This document shows positions 1-7,116 of a stretch of 64,000 bases of DNA, piece after piece. Origin of the DNA: Hyphomicrobium_A sp963722495. Lineage in GTDB: Bacteria; Pseudomonadota; Alphaproteobacteria; Rhizobiales; Hyphomicrobiaceae. The stretch spans positions 62,001-126,000 of the forward strand of contig CAVRND010000003.1 in NCBI GenBank assembly GCA_963722495.1, read 5' to 3'. The notes below the pieces were generated by a model that saw only the letters and a list, made by a program, of their open reading frames with translations, was not told the DNA's origin and searched no databases. Made by a program: the position numbers and the translations under genes. Every line of letters starts with the position of its first letter. The stretch's first letter is position 1.

Positions 1-1
1 G

Positions 2-1681
2 CCGGTCATCTTCCGCAACACGCCGCAGTGGTTCATCGCCATGGACAAGCCCGTCAAGGGCATCCCCAAGAGCGGGAACCAGACGCTGCGCCAGCTCGCC
101 GTGAAGGCGATCGACGAGACCGAATGGGTGCCGCAGTCGGGCGAGAACCGCATCCTCGGCATGGTCGAAGGGCGCCCCGACTGGGTCGTCTCGCGCCAGC
201 GCGCCTGGGGCGTGCCGATCACCGTCTTCCGCAACAAGGAGACGGGCGAGGTCATCCCGTCGGCCAAGTTCGCCAAGTCGAAGGAGCTGATGGGCCGCAT
301 CACGCAGGCGTTCGCCGAGAGCGGCGCCGACGTGTGGTTCGAGGACGGCGCCAAGGAGCGTTTCCTCGCCGGCCTCGTCGACGATCCGGCGCAGTGGGAG
401 CAGGTGCGCGACATCCTCGATGTGTGGTTCGACAGCGGCTCGACGCACGCCTTCACGCTGGAGGATCCGCAGCACTTCCCGACGCTGGCCGGCATCAAGC
501 GCGTGCGCGACGGCGGCAAGGACCGCGTCATGTACCTCGAAGGCTCCGACCAGCATCGCGGCTGGTTCCAGTCATCGCTGCTGGAATCGTGCGGCACCCG
601 CGCCCGCGCGCCCTACGACATCGTGCTGACCCACGGCTTCGTCCTCGACGAGAAGGGGCAGAAGATGGCGAAGTCGGTCGGCAACGTCGTCGCCCCGCAG
701 GAGGTGATGAAGAAGTCCGGCGCGGATATTTTGCGCCTGTGGGTGGCGGCTTCGGACTACTCCGACGATCTGCGCATCGGGCCGGAGATCCTCAACACCT
801 TCGTCGACACCTACCGCAAGCTGCGCAACACGCTGCGCTGGATGCTCGGCGCGCTGGCGCATCTGGAGCCGGGCGAGCGCGTCAAGTTCAAGGATATGCG
901 CGAGTACGAGCTCGAACGGCTGATGCTGCATCGCCTGACCGAACTCGATGCCGAGGTGCGTGCCGCATACGTCACCTACGACTACCGCAAGGTCGTCGCC
1001 GTGCTGTCGCAGTTCATGAACACCGAGCTGTCGGCGTTCTACTTCGACATCCGCAAGGACGCGCTCTACTGCGAACCCTATTCGAGCGTGAAGCGGCGCG
1101 CGGCGCTCACCGTCATCGACGAGATCTTCAAGGCGCTCGTCGCCTGGCTGGCGCCGATCCTTTCGTTCACCGCCGAGGAAGCATGGCTGGCCCGCCAGCC
1201 CGGGCGCGAAGGCTCGGTGCATCTCGAAACCTTCCCCGAGCTGGACAAGGCGTGGCGCAACGACGAGCTGGCCCGCAAGTGGGATCTGGTGCGCAACGTG
1301 CGCCGCGTCGTCACCGGCGCGCTGGAGCTGGAGCGGGCTGCCAAGCGCATCGGGTCAAGCCTCGAGGCGGCGCCCGACGTCTACGTCGCCGACAAAGAGC
1401 TGCTGCGGGCGCTGGAGGGCGTCGAGCTCGAGGAGGTGTCGATCACCAGCGGCGCGCGTCTGATCGCCAAGTCGGCACCGGAGGGCGCTTTCACGCTGCC
1501 CGACGTGCCTGGTGTCGGCGTGGTGCCCAAGCGCGCCGAAGGCAGGAAGTGCGCCCGCTCGTGGCGCATCCTCACGGATATCGGCGCCGACCCCGCCTAT
1601 CCCGACCTGTCGCCGCGCGATGCCGCCGCCGTGCGCGAGTTCGATCAACGCGCCAAGGACCTTCCCAAGGACATCGCATGA
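2..1681 (+). CDS. ileS: Isoleucyl-tRNA synthetase, C-terminal part
   Basis: Class I aminoacyl-tRNA synthetase that charges tRNA-Ile in the cytosol. The gene enters from the left edge, so the N-terminus, with the HIGH motif and most of the editing domain, is outside the window. The visible part starts near the catalytic-core motif TPQWFIAMD. It carries the class I KMSKS loop as KMAKSVGN (about 666-689) and then the helical anticodon-binding region. The zinc-binding Cys cluster seen at the C-terminus of some bacterial IleS is not evident. The stop overlaps the lspA start by ATGA, the usual ileS-lspA coupling. No frame break is seen. Confidence 0.97.
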   Translation, partial: PVIFRNTPQWFIAMDKPVKGIPKSGNQTLRQLAVKAIDETEWVPQSGENRILGMVEGRPDWVVSRQRAWGVPITVFRNKETGEVIPSAKFAKSKELMGRITQAFAESGADVWFEDGAKERFLAGLVDDPAQWEQVRDILDVWFDSGSTHAFTLEDPQHFPTLAGIKRVRDGGKDRVMYLEGSDQHRGWFQSSLLESCGTRARAPYDIVLTHGFVLDEKGQKMAKSVGNVVAPQEVMKKSGADILRLWVAASDYSDDLRIGPEILNTFVDTYRKLRNTLRWMLGALAHLEPGERVKFKDMREYELERLMLHRLTELDAEVRAAYVTYDYRKVVAVLSQFMNTELSAFYFDIRKDALYCEPYSSVKRRAALTVIDEIFKALVAWLAPILSFTAEEAWLARQPGREGSVHLETFPELDKAWRNDELARKWDLVRNVRRVVTGALELERAAKRIGSSLEAAPDVYVADKELLRALEGVELEEVSITSGARLIAKSAPEGAFTLPDVPGVGVVPKRAEGRKCARSWRILTDIGADPAYPDLSPRDAAAVREFDQRAKDLPKDIA

Positions 1682-2208
1682 CGACCGAGAATTCCGGTGT
1701 ACGCGGCTGGCTTTGGGGGCCGTATTCCCGGCTCGGCCTGACGGTGTTCCTCATCACGCTGGTACTCGACCAGGCCCACAAGTGGTGGATGCTGGAGGTC
1801 TTCCGCATCGAGGAGCGCGGGCGGGTCACCGTAACCCCGTTCCTCGACCTAGTGTTCGTGAAGAACATTGGCATCAGCTACTCCATGTTCGACCAGGAGA
1901 GCTTCGCGGGCCAGCTCATGCTCGCCGGCTTCGGGCTGGCGGCGACCCTCGCGCTGTGGATCTGGCTCGCCCGCGGCGCCACGGGCCGCCTGCTGGCGGT
2001 CTCCCTCGGTCTCATCATGGGCGGCGCCATCGGCAATGCCATCGACCGTCTGCTGATCGGCGGGGTTGCCGATTTCTTCTCCCTGCACGCCTTCGGGTTC
2101 TACTGGTATGTCTTCAACATCGCCGACGTGGCCATTGTTGCCGGTGTCATTGGCCTGCTATATGACTCGGTGTTGGCGAGTCGCAAAGACGCCGCAAAGT
2201 CGTTGTAG
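1678..2208 (+). CDS. lspA: Lipoprotein signal peptidase (signal peptidase II)
   Basis: Inner-membrane aspartyl protease that removes the signal peptide of diacylglyceryl-modified prolipoproteins. The product is 176 aa with four hydrophobic segments. The two catalytic aspartates lie in the conserved contexts GNAIDR (D123) and FNIADVAI (D150), and an upstream VKNIGISYSMF stretch matches the family's VxNxGxxF region. The start is fixed by the ATGA overlap with ileS, so translation is probably coupled. Lipoprotein substrates are encoded nearby at 2275 and 4350. Confidence 0.97.
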   Translation: MTTENSGVRGWLWGPYSRLGLTVFLITLVLDQAHKWWMLEVFRIEERGRVTVTPFLDLVFVKNIGISYSMFDQESFAGQLMLAGFGLAATLALWIWLARGATGRLLAVSLGLIMGGAIGNAIDRLLIGGVADFFSLHAFGFYWYVFNIADVAIVAGVIGLLYDSVLASRKDAAKSL

Positions 2209-2274
2209 CGCAGGGGATTAGCGCTCGGCACTGCCGCGATTTAAGTGCGGGATACGGGCGCCACGGGGGAACAT

Positions 2275-2736
2275 ATGCCACCGAGATCACGTCCTGCCAG
2301 ATCTCTGCTGCCGCTCCTTGCCGCGTGTCTCACCCTTGGCATCGCGGGCTGCGGCTCGGACGACATCGCGTTCAACGGCGGCATTTTCGATGCCGTGGGC
2401 CTGTCGGATGCCGGTAAGGCCAAGACCGGCGATCCCAAGATGGCTGAGCGCGCGCCCCTCGTCGTGCCGCCGTCGCTTGATCGCCTGCCCGCCCCCGGCG
2501 AGGCAGCACCATCGGCGCAGATCGCCGACATCAAGGATCCCGACGAAGAAAAGAAGCTTTCGCGGGCCGAGCAGGAAGCCAAGCAGGACGAGTTCTGCAA
2601 GAAGAACTACGAAGATCCGCTGGCGCGCGGCGATGAGTCGGTGACGAGCGTCGCGGGTCCGCTGGGGCCATGCCGCAAGTCGATCCTGACGGCCGTCAAG
2701 AAGTGGAACGAGGAAGACGTGCCCGAGGGCCAGTAG
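2275..2736 (+). CDS. Lipoprotein, possibly BamF/DUF3035-like
   Basis: Exported lipoprotein of 153 aa. A basic n-region and hydrophobic core end in the lipobox IAGC at about residues 21-24. The ATG at 2275 is preferred over the in-frame upstream start at 2245 because GGGGGA lies just before it and the signal sequence starts cleanly there. The segment RAPLVVPPSLDRLPAP resembles the R-x-PL-x-VPP motif of alphaproteobacterial DUF3035 (BamF) lipoproteins of the outer-membrane beta-barrel assembly complex. That link rests on the motif alone. The middle is charged (KDPDEEKKLSRAEQ) and two Cys near the end could form a disulphide. It follows lspA with a 66-base gap. Confidence 0.8.
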   Translation: MPPRSRPARSLLPLLAACLTLGIAGCGSDDIAFNGGIFDAVGLSDAGKAKTGDPKMAERAPLVVPPSLDRLPAPGEAAPSAQIADIKDPDEEKKLSRAEQEAKQDEFCKKNYEDPLARGDESVTSVAGPLGPCRKSILTAVKKWNEEDVPEGQ

Positions 2737-2923
2737 GGCACGGGCCTCCGTTCGCGGACAATTTATTTGCTGCGCTGCGGCGCGTGGATGAGGGCGAGGA
2801 AACGCCCATATCCATAACCAAATCCCCAAGAATTCGGTTGCGGCCCTCTGTGCGGCAAATTATATCCGTCGCGGGGGGACGGGAGCGGCCGCTTTCGCCC
2901 TCCGTTCAAGGAGGAAACTACCC

Positions 2924-3013
2924 ATGAAGATTTGGAACAAGCCGCAGGTAAGCGAGCAGGTCGTTGGCCTCGAGGTCACGTCCTACATGCCGGCCGAGAT
3001 CGACATCATCTAA
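2924..3013 (+). CDS. pqqA: Coenzyme PQQ precursor peptide PqqA (orphan)
   Basis: A 29-residue ribosomal precursor of pyrroloquinoline quinone. In the known pathway PqqE (radical SAM) with PqqD cross-links the Glu and Tyr of the ExxxY motif, and PqqF/G, PqqB and PqqC finish the cofactor. Here the motif is EVTSY, with E17 and Y21. The flanking GLEVTSYMPAEID matches the family, and the length is in the family's range of roughly 20-35 residues. A strong ribosome site, AAGGAGG, lies at 2908-2914, ten bases before the ATG. A rho-independent terminator follows 25 bases after the stop, so this looks like a free-standing, highly expressed single-gene unit. No pqqB-E genes lie in the window. Confidence 0.93.
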   Translation: MKIWNKPQVSEQVVGLEVTSYMPAEIDII

Positions 3014-3038
3014 TCGTTGTCGATTTTTGCGGTATCGA

Positions 3039-3073
3039 TACGGTGGCCGAGAAATCGGCCGCCGTATTTTTTT
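3039..3073 (+). terminator. Rho-independent terminator of pqqA
   Basis: Twelve-pair stem (3039-3050 with 3055-3066, one G-T pair), GAAA tetraloop, then seven T. It ends the pqqA transcript and separates it from the opposite-strand gene at 3112. Confidence 0.88.
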
Positions 3074-3111
3074 GTGCTGTCGAGGGCTCGCCGCGCAATG
3101 CGCCGACGAGA

Positions 3112-3393
3112 CTACTTGTCGAAGTTGTGCTCGATCTTGGCCACCCATTTCTCGAATGACGTGCGTAGGATGTCGACGTCGAAACGGGCGCCCTCGATGA
3201 CGCCTGCCGGATGATCGGGATGCGCGTCCAGCTTGCGGCGGATGTCGGCGTGCTTGTCGACCATCGCCTTCCAATCCCGCTGCGCCTCGTCGTCGATGTC
3301 GCCGCGCGCGCCGAGCGATGACTTCGCCGCATGAATGCGCTGCTCGAGCTCATCGAGCTTGGTCTTCGTATCGGCGATCGGGTCTTGGCTCAT
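3112..3393 (-). CDS. Small hydrophilic coiled-coil protein, unknown function
   Basis: A 93-residue, highly charged protein without signal peptide or membrane segment. The N-terminal half (DTKTKLDELEQRIHAAKSS) has heptad spacing typical of a short coiled coil. The second half is also helical-looking and ends in a lysine-containing tail. The start is supported by GGAGA six bases upstream. It is convergent with pqqA and probably monocistronic. I do not recognise a named family. A cytosolic helical bundle is all that can be inferred. Confidence 0.7.
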   Translation of the reverse strand: MSQDPIADTKTKLDELEQRIHAAKSSLGARGDIDDEAQRDWKAMVDKHADIRRKLDAHPDHPAGVIEGARFDVDILRTSFEKWVAKIEHNFDK

Positions 3394-3623
3394 GTCGGTC
3401 TCCGCAAGTGGCGATTCACTAGGCTTCTGTGATGGATGACGGGGTCGGTGGACGCGCCAGCGTAGTGCGCGGGACTGTGCAATTCGTCAAGAGCGTAGGG
3501 TGCGCCACGATCTTTTGCAGGCAGACCCAAACATTGCGTTGCCTTGCACAAGCTCGATTGACTTAAAGGTAAGAAATCGGCGGTTACGACGCGCGGCGTA
3601 GTTGAATGACCATGGAGGACAAC

Positions 3624-3857
3624 ATGCGTCGCACTCTGCTGCTCGCTGCCGCAACCATGCTCGCCGCCCCGCTGCTCGTGGGGCAGGCATCCGCCGCCAG
3701 CGCGCCCGATATCGGCTGGGCGAAATCCAAAGCTGCCACCGGAGCCGTCATCGACAAGGCGGCCTACCGCTGCGGCCGTTGGAGCTGGCGCTGCTCCAAG
3801 CGTTGGGGCTGGGGCTCGCCGCGCTATGCCCGCTGCATGTGGCGGCACGGCTGCTGA
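3624..3857 (+). CDS. Small secreted Trp/Cys/Arg-rich protein
   Basis: A 77-residue precursor with a classic Sec signal peptide (MRRT, then LLLAAATMLAAPLLV, likely cut after QASA). The mature part is about 50 residues and its C-terminal half is rich in Trp, Arg and Cys (CGRWSWRCSKRWGWG, then CMWRHGC). The four Cys suggest two disulphides. The ATG at 3624 is preferred because GGAGG sits at 3614-3618, inside the upstream ATG context at 3606-3612. The promoter region 5' of it is relatively AT-rich. Function is unknown. A structural, metal-binding or antimicrobial-like periplasmic peptide are all possible. Confidence 0.75.
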   Translation: MRRTLLLAAATMLAAPLLVGQASAASAPDIGWAKSKAATGAVIDKAAYRCGRWSWRCSKRWGWGSPRYARCMWRHGC

Positions 3858-3882
3858 GCGTCCAGGCTTCGGTAAGATAGCG

Positions 3883-3907
3883 AGGGCGGCTCAATGGGCC
3901 GCCCTTT
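3883..3907 (+). terminator. Hairpin between convergent small genes
   Basis: Perfect eight-pair stem AGGGCGGC / GCCGCCCT (3883-3890 and 3898-3905) with a seven-base loop, followed by only three T. It lies 26 bases after the small secreted protein gene and between it and the minus-strand micro-gene, so it may serve both directions. Confidence 0.55.
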
Positions 3908-3920
3908 CCATTGGCGGTGA

Positions 3921-4043
3921 TCAGCCGAAGCCTATCTGGCCGAGCACCCCGGCAATGGCGGCGATCAGCAGCAGACCGACGAAGAACCACGTGATTGCGC
4001 TATCGCTGACGCTTTCCAGCGTGTGAGTCCGTTTGCGTGACAT
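3921..4043 (-). CDS. Candidate 40-residue single-pass membrane peptide
   Basis: Minus-strand reading frame of 40 codons: a basic start (MSRKRTHTLESVSDS), one hydrophobic helix of about 20 residues (ITWFFVGLLLIAAIAGVLG) and a short tail ending QIGFG. GGGA lies about five bases upstream of the ATG. The fit to a single membrane span with positive-inside N-terminus makes it a credible micro-protein. There is no homology evidence available here, and its size means chance cannot be excluded. Confidence 0.45.
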   Translation of the reverse strand: MSRKRTHTLESVSDSAITWFFVGLLLIAAIAGVLGQIGFG

Positions 4044-4349
4044 GGCGTCCCTCGCTGCGCCCATAACGCACGCACTTGAGTGTTCATCCGTGTACCGCGG
4101 ACACCGACCATCGCTGATTTGCCCATGAGATGGCCAGGCAATTTTATCGACCTACGGCCGACCTCGTTTCGCAGTTGCGAACGGCGCATATGACGCGTTC
4201 GTCTTCGCGAATCAGGATTTGCACATCTAATTCGTGCCGCGGGGGGTGATCTCCACCCCCTCTCCTGTTTGCTCCGCCGCAAATCAGATAGCCGGGAAGG
4301 TGCTGCTCGGGGACGGCTTGTCCGTCGGGCAGCAACTTGGAGGCGGGCC
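4044..4349. other. Intergenic region with one hairpin
   Basis: About 300 bases without a credible gene. The only structure I see is GGGGGTG / CACCCCC (4242-4248 with 4254-4260), a seven-pair stem with a five-base loop followed by a pyrimidine run, 90 bases before the next lipoprotein gene. It could be a leader hairpin or weak terminator. The promoter of the lipoprotein gene at 4350 presumably lies here. Confidence 0.35.
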
Positions 4350-4694
4350 ATGCTGGCTACCAAACGACTGACCTTGTTCGTGATCGGCGCGCTCGGATCG
4401 CTGATGGTGGCGGGGTGCGCCACCGATGGCCTGCAGACCGCGTCGGTGCAGAGGCACTACCGCCGCGCCAAGGTCGAAAAGAGCGTCGCCCGCAAGGAAG
4501 AGCCTGCCAAGATCGACACCGGCTCGATCGACAAGGACGTAAACCCCGTCACCTCGAAGGAAGATCCGCGCTGGCAGTGGTGCGAGCAGCGCCACATCGA
4601 TCATCAGGCCGGCAAGGCGCCGGGCGGCGCCACCGATCTCGCCAAGAAGCTCGAGGACGATCGCGTCTGCGCGGCGGTGTACCAGCGCGGCTGA
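4350..4694 (+). CDS. Small lipoprotein of unknown function
   Basis: A 114-residue exported lipoprotein. The N-terminus MLATKRLTLFVIGALG is followed by a lipobox VAGC with the acylated Cys near residue 22. The ATG at 4350 follows GGAGG at 4339-4343, and choosing it gives a normal signal sequence, whereas the longer in-frame start does not. The mature part is basic then acidic. It includes WQWCEQRH and ends VCAAVYQRG, so two Cys could pair. There are no transmembrane segments after the signal. No family is recognised. As a likely LspA substrate it acts at the inner or outer membrane on the periplasmic side. Confidence 0.75.
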   Translation: MLATKRLTLFVIGALGSLMVAGCATDGLQTASVQRHYRRAKVEKSVARKEEPAKIDTGSIDKDVNPVTSKEDPRWQWCEQRHIDHQAGKAPGGATDLAKKLEDDRVCAAVYQRG

Positions 4695-4721
4695 GCCAGG
4701 CACTTGTCCCTTAGCGCCGCG

Positions 4722-5096
4722 TCAGACCGGCGGCGCGGTCAGCAGGAAGGCGGCGGCAAGGATCGCAACCGCGGCGCCGGCGACCGATATCACGACCGCG
4801 AAATCGACAACGAACGCAGACACCGCACGAATGGCCGCGCGCACCTGCCGGCTCCGCGCGATGGCGACCGCGGTCGAACCGATGCGAACCCCGGTCGAAT
4901 AAGCGCCGGCGGCAAGCTTGCGGACCTTGCCGAACGGCCGCGGCCTTCCCCGGCCGTACGGATAGCCCGAGCTCAATTCGGTGATGAAGGCGCGGTTGTT
5001 GGTGGCATCGCGCTCGAGGAGCGCCGCGATCAGCTCCAGCCGATCCAGTTTATCGGCCGCGTCCGTACGGAAAATCTGCTGTCGGTTTGGACGCAT
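4722..5096 (-). CDS. Small protein with C-terminal membrane segment
   Basis: A 124-residue protein. The N-terminal half is hydrophilic (ELIAALLERDATNNRAFITE) with a Gly/Pro/Arg-rich linker (SSGYPYGRGRPRPFGK). A middle amphipathic stretch follows, and the C-terminal 30 residues are strongly hydrophobic (FAVVISVAGAAVAILAAAFLL), giving one or two membrane spans and an in-to-out tail anchor. It is convergent with the lipoprotein gene. No recognisable family; a tail-anchored membrane protein is the only inference. Confidence 0.55.
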   Translation of the reverse strand: MRPNRQQIFRTDAADKLDRLELIAALLERDATNNRAFITELSSGYPYGRGRPRPFGKVRKLAAGAYSTGVRIGSTAVAIARSRQVRAAIRAVSAFVVDFAVVISVAGAAVAILAAAFLLTAPPV

Positions 5097-5206
5097 CGGC
5101 GATGCCCACGCTCAACAAGGCATTGATAGTGAACCTTCGTGACCATTCCATCAACGACGGCTTTCATTTGTGCATGTTGCACACGCAGTTTTGCGCAGGT
5201 GATTTT

Positions 5207-5458
5207 CTACAAGTGCCCGCTACCGGCGGCGGCGTCGCGGTCGATCTCGGAAACGAGTAGCCGAACGCTGGTCATTACCGTCTCGACCCAGCGGCCGGCC
5301 GCGACATTGTCCTGTCCCAAGTCGTGCATGGCGTTGGCATAGGCGCGGTGGGCGACGTCGAGCGCCTCATCGCGTGCCGGTGCGGGCAGCGCGGCGATCT
5401 TCATCGCCGTGCGCTGGATCGTGTCGAGCGTCTGTTCGACCAGGGAATGCTTGTTCAT
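5207..5458 (-). CDS. Small helical cytosolic protein, unknown
   Basis: An 83-residue protein beginning MNKHSLVEQTLDTIQ. The ATG at 5458 is chosen because GGGAG precedes it by seven bases; the longer frame upstream has no ribosome site and an odd composition. The sequence is helical-looking (ALPAPARDEALDVAHRAY) without membrane segments. It is divergently arranged from the bactofilin gene, with about 195 bases between the two starts that must hold both promoters. Function unknown. Confidence 0.55.
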   Translation of the reverse strand: MNKHSLVEQTLDTIQRTAMKIAALPAPARDEALDVAHRAYANAMHDLGQDNVAAGRWVETVMTSVRLLVSEIDRDAAAGSGHL

Positions 5459-5653
5459 CGGTACGCTCCCTTTGACATGCCACACGGTCCGAAGCCGCCG
5501 GGGCGTTTGTGAGGCGACGGCGGGGCGATGCCGAAGCTCGGCTTGGTATCGACAAAGATTCGCCGCGGATGTGTGTGCCAAATGAATGCAGCGGGGAAAC
5601 GCACCTAGTCTTTCCATGTACTCGCGCCAGCACGGCGCGCAGGAGGTGATCTC

Positions 5654-6217
5654 GTGTTCAATACCGACACCAAGAGCAATCCGCTTCAGTCTCAGCCGAA
5701 GCCCGGCCCCGTCCCGCTGTCAACGCCCGCACACTCGCCGGCACGTTCGGCAGCACCCTCTCCATTTGAAAGGGCTGCATCGGCCCCCAGCGGCACCTCC
5801 GTCATCGGCACCGACCTCACCATTCTGGGTGATCGCATCACGATTATTTCGGCCAACAAGCTCCAGGTGGACGGCGATGTGCGCGGCAACGTGCACGGCA
5901 AGCAGGTCGTCATCACCGAGGAAGGATCCGTTGTCGGCATGGTGTGCGCCGAACACATCGAGGTGCGCGGCGGCGTGCGCGGCTCAATTCGCGCCGTCAG
6001 CGTCAAGCTGCAGGCCAGCGCGCAGGTCGAGGGCGACATCACCCATCAGAAGCTATCGATCGCCGAAGGCGCCGAGTTCGACGGCCGGGTGAAGCTGACC
6101 AAGGATGCCAGCGAGTTGATGCCGGAGCTCGATCCGGAGGCCATCGAGCGGACCCGCGTTAATGGCGATGCAAGTCGATACGAGACGTCGGGCCATTTGG
6201 GTGAACGTGCCGATTGA
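5654..6217 (+). CDS. Bactofilin (polymer-forming cytoskeletal protein)
   Basis: Bactofilin family (DUF583), a self-assembling right-handed beta-helix filament used as a scaffold for cell-wall, stalk or polar structures. The product is 187 aa. It has a Pro/Ser-rich disordered N-terminus (1-45), the beta-helix core at about 48-150 with its repeated pattern (TSVIGTDLTILGDRITI, VDGDVRGNVHGKQVVI), and an acidic tail. It starts with GTG at 5654, well supported by AGGAGG at 5641-5646. The next gene begins 12 bases after the stop, so the two form an operon and the downstream protein may be a partner. Stalked or budding Hyphomicrobiales commonly carry bactofilins. Confidence 0.95.
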   Translation: MFNTDTKSNPLQSQPKPGPVPLSTPAHSPARSAAPSPFERAASAPSGTSVIGTDLTILGDRITIISANKLQVDGDVRGNVHGKQVVITEEGSVVGMVCAEHIEVRGGVRGSIRAVSVKLQASAQVEGDITHQKLSIAEGAEFDGRVKLTKDASELMPELDPEAIERTRVNGDASRYETSGHLGERAD

Positions 6218-6229
6218 AGAGGTGGAGAC

Positions 6230-6634
6230 ATGACGACTTTGGCAGAGGCGCTCGCCGCGGAGCGAGACAAAAGACGCCGTGATGCCGAGGACGCCACGAC
6301 GCGGCGTGAGGTGGGACGGGCAGTGCTCCAGGCATTGGCGCAGCGCCTTAACGCCGAGCCGCTTCCGACGTGGTTTTTCATCTCCAAGGGCGACGAGATT
6401 CTCGTCGCCCATACCCGCAACGGCGCAGCCAGCCGTCAGCACGTCGGATCCTGGGTCGTGGACGGGGACATGCGCCTCATCCTCGACCAGGAGATGACGG
6501 AGTGGATCACGGCGGAAAGCTGCGCTCGGGTGGTCGACGAGGCGGTGCAGATCACCGCCAAGTTCATCGTCGAGGTGGAATTGCGGAATATCCCCGTGCG
6601 GCGGGAACTGAGCGAACTGCCGCGGCGGATGTAG
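6230..6634 (+). CDS. Conserved-looking protein co-transcribed with bactofilin
   Basis: A 134-residue protein with a charged coiled-coil-like N-terminus (EALAAERDKRRRDAEDATTR) and a compact C-terminal alpha/beta part (TWFFISKGDEILVAHTRN, GSWVVDGDMRLILDQEM). It has no signal or membrane segment. It starts 12 bases after the bactofilin stop, with GAGGTGGAG as ribosome site, and is followed by a terminator, so the two genes are a bicistronic unit. I do not recognise the family. The context suggests a role in bactofilin assembly or localisation, but that is inference. Confidence 0.75.
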   Translation: MTTLAEALAAERDKRRRDAEDATTRREVGRAVLQALAQRLNAEPLPTWFFISKGDEILVAHTRNGAASRQHVGSWVVDGDMRLILDQEMTEWITAESCARVVDEAVQITAKFIVEVELRNIPVRRELSELPRRM

Positions 6635-6654
6635 GTTTCACGAGATCCGACGAC

Positions 6655-6680
6655 AGGCCCAGCAGCAAAGTGGGCCTTTT
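6655..6680 (+). terminator. Terminator of the bactofilin operon
   Basis: Seven-pair stem AGGCCCA / TGGGCCT (6655-6661 and 6671-6677) with a nine-base loop, followed by further T residues. It lies 21 bases after the stop of the second gene. Confidence 0.7.
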
Positions 6681-6773
6681 AGCTCGCGTTTATGTCGCGC
6701 GGCATTTCTCGTATCGATTTTTTATGTGTCCATCGCCATGTAAACGTCGCATCCCGACCCATGGAGGTGCGGC

Positions 6774-7028
6774 GTGGATACACCAACCACCAGACCGGCA
6801 GGCGGGTCCCCAAACCCATACGCCGTGATCTTTCTGGTCGTCGCGGTCCTCGTCGGGCTTGGCGCGGCGACGCTCTATGAGCAGCCCGCCTGGGTGCCGA
6901 CGGCAGCGAACTGCCTCGCGCTCGCCGACGACAATGAACGGCTGGCTTGCTACGACACCGAGTTCCATCGGGTCGCCGAGCAGCCGGCCAAGGGTGCCAA
7001 CGTGCCGCTGTCATCTGAATCACACTAG
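6774..7028 (+). CDS. Small membrane-anchored protein with RLACYD motif
   Basis: An 84-residue protein. Residues 1-16 are polar, 17-36 form one membrane helix (AVIFLVVAVLVGLGAATLY), and the rest faces the periplasm. The segment CLALADDNERLACYD matches the short C-x(n)-RLxCYD motif found in many small exported proteins, including VasI-type proteins of type VI secretion loci. Nothing else of a T6SS is present, so no function is assigned. It starts with GTG at 6774 after GGAGGTG. It is convergent with the gene at 7113, with a long inverted repeat between them. Confidence 0.75.
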   Translation: MDTPTTRPAGGSPNPYAVIFLVVAVLVGLGAATLYEQPAWVPTAANCLALADDNERLACYDTEFHRVAEQPAKGANVPLSSESH

Positions 7029-7041
7029 CAAATCCATGTTT

Positions 7042-7116
7042 CTAGTGTCCCCATCTCCGAAGTTCGCTCTCGACCCCAGCCGCGAGCTCCGGCGAACTTC
7101 GGGATGGGGACACTAG
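7042..7116. repeat. Long near-perfect inverted repeat
   Basis: Left arm 7042-7067 and right arm 7092-7116 are reverse complements over about 25 bases with a single one-base length difference (CTCC against CCC). They are separated by a 24-base loop that itself has a CTCG/CGAG pair. The repeat sits between two convergent genes, and its right arm overlaps the stop codon of the minus-strand gene. It may be a bidirectional terminator or the remnant of a small palindromic mobile element. No second copy was noticed in the window. Confidence 0.85.

Noticed and set aside
6774..7028. Type VI secretion (VasI-like) gene because of the RLACYD motif
   Set aside because: The motif occurs in many small exported proteins and no other T6SS gene is present.
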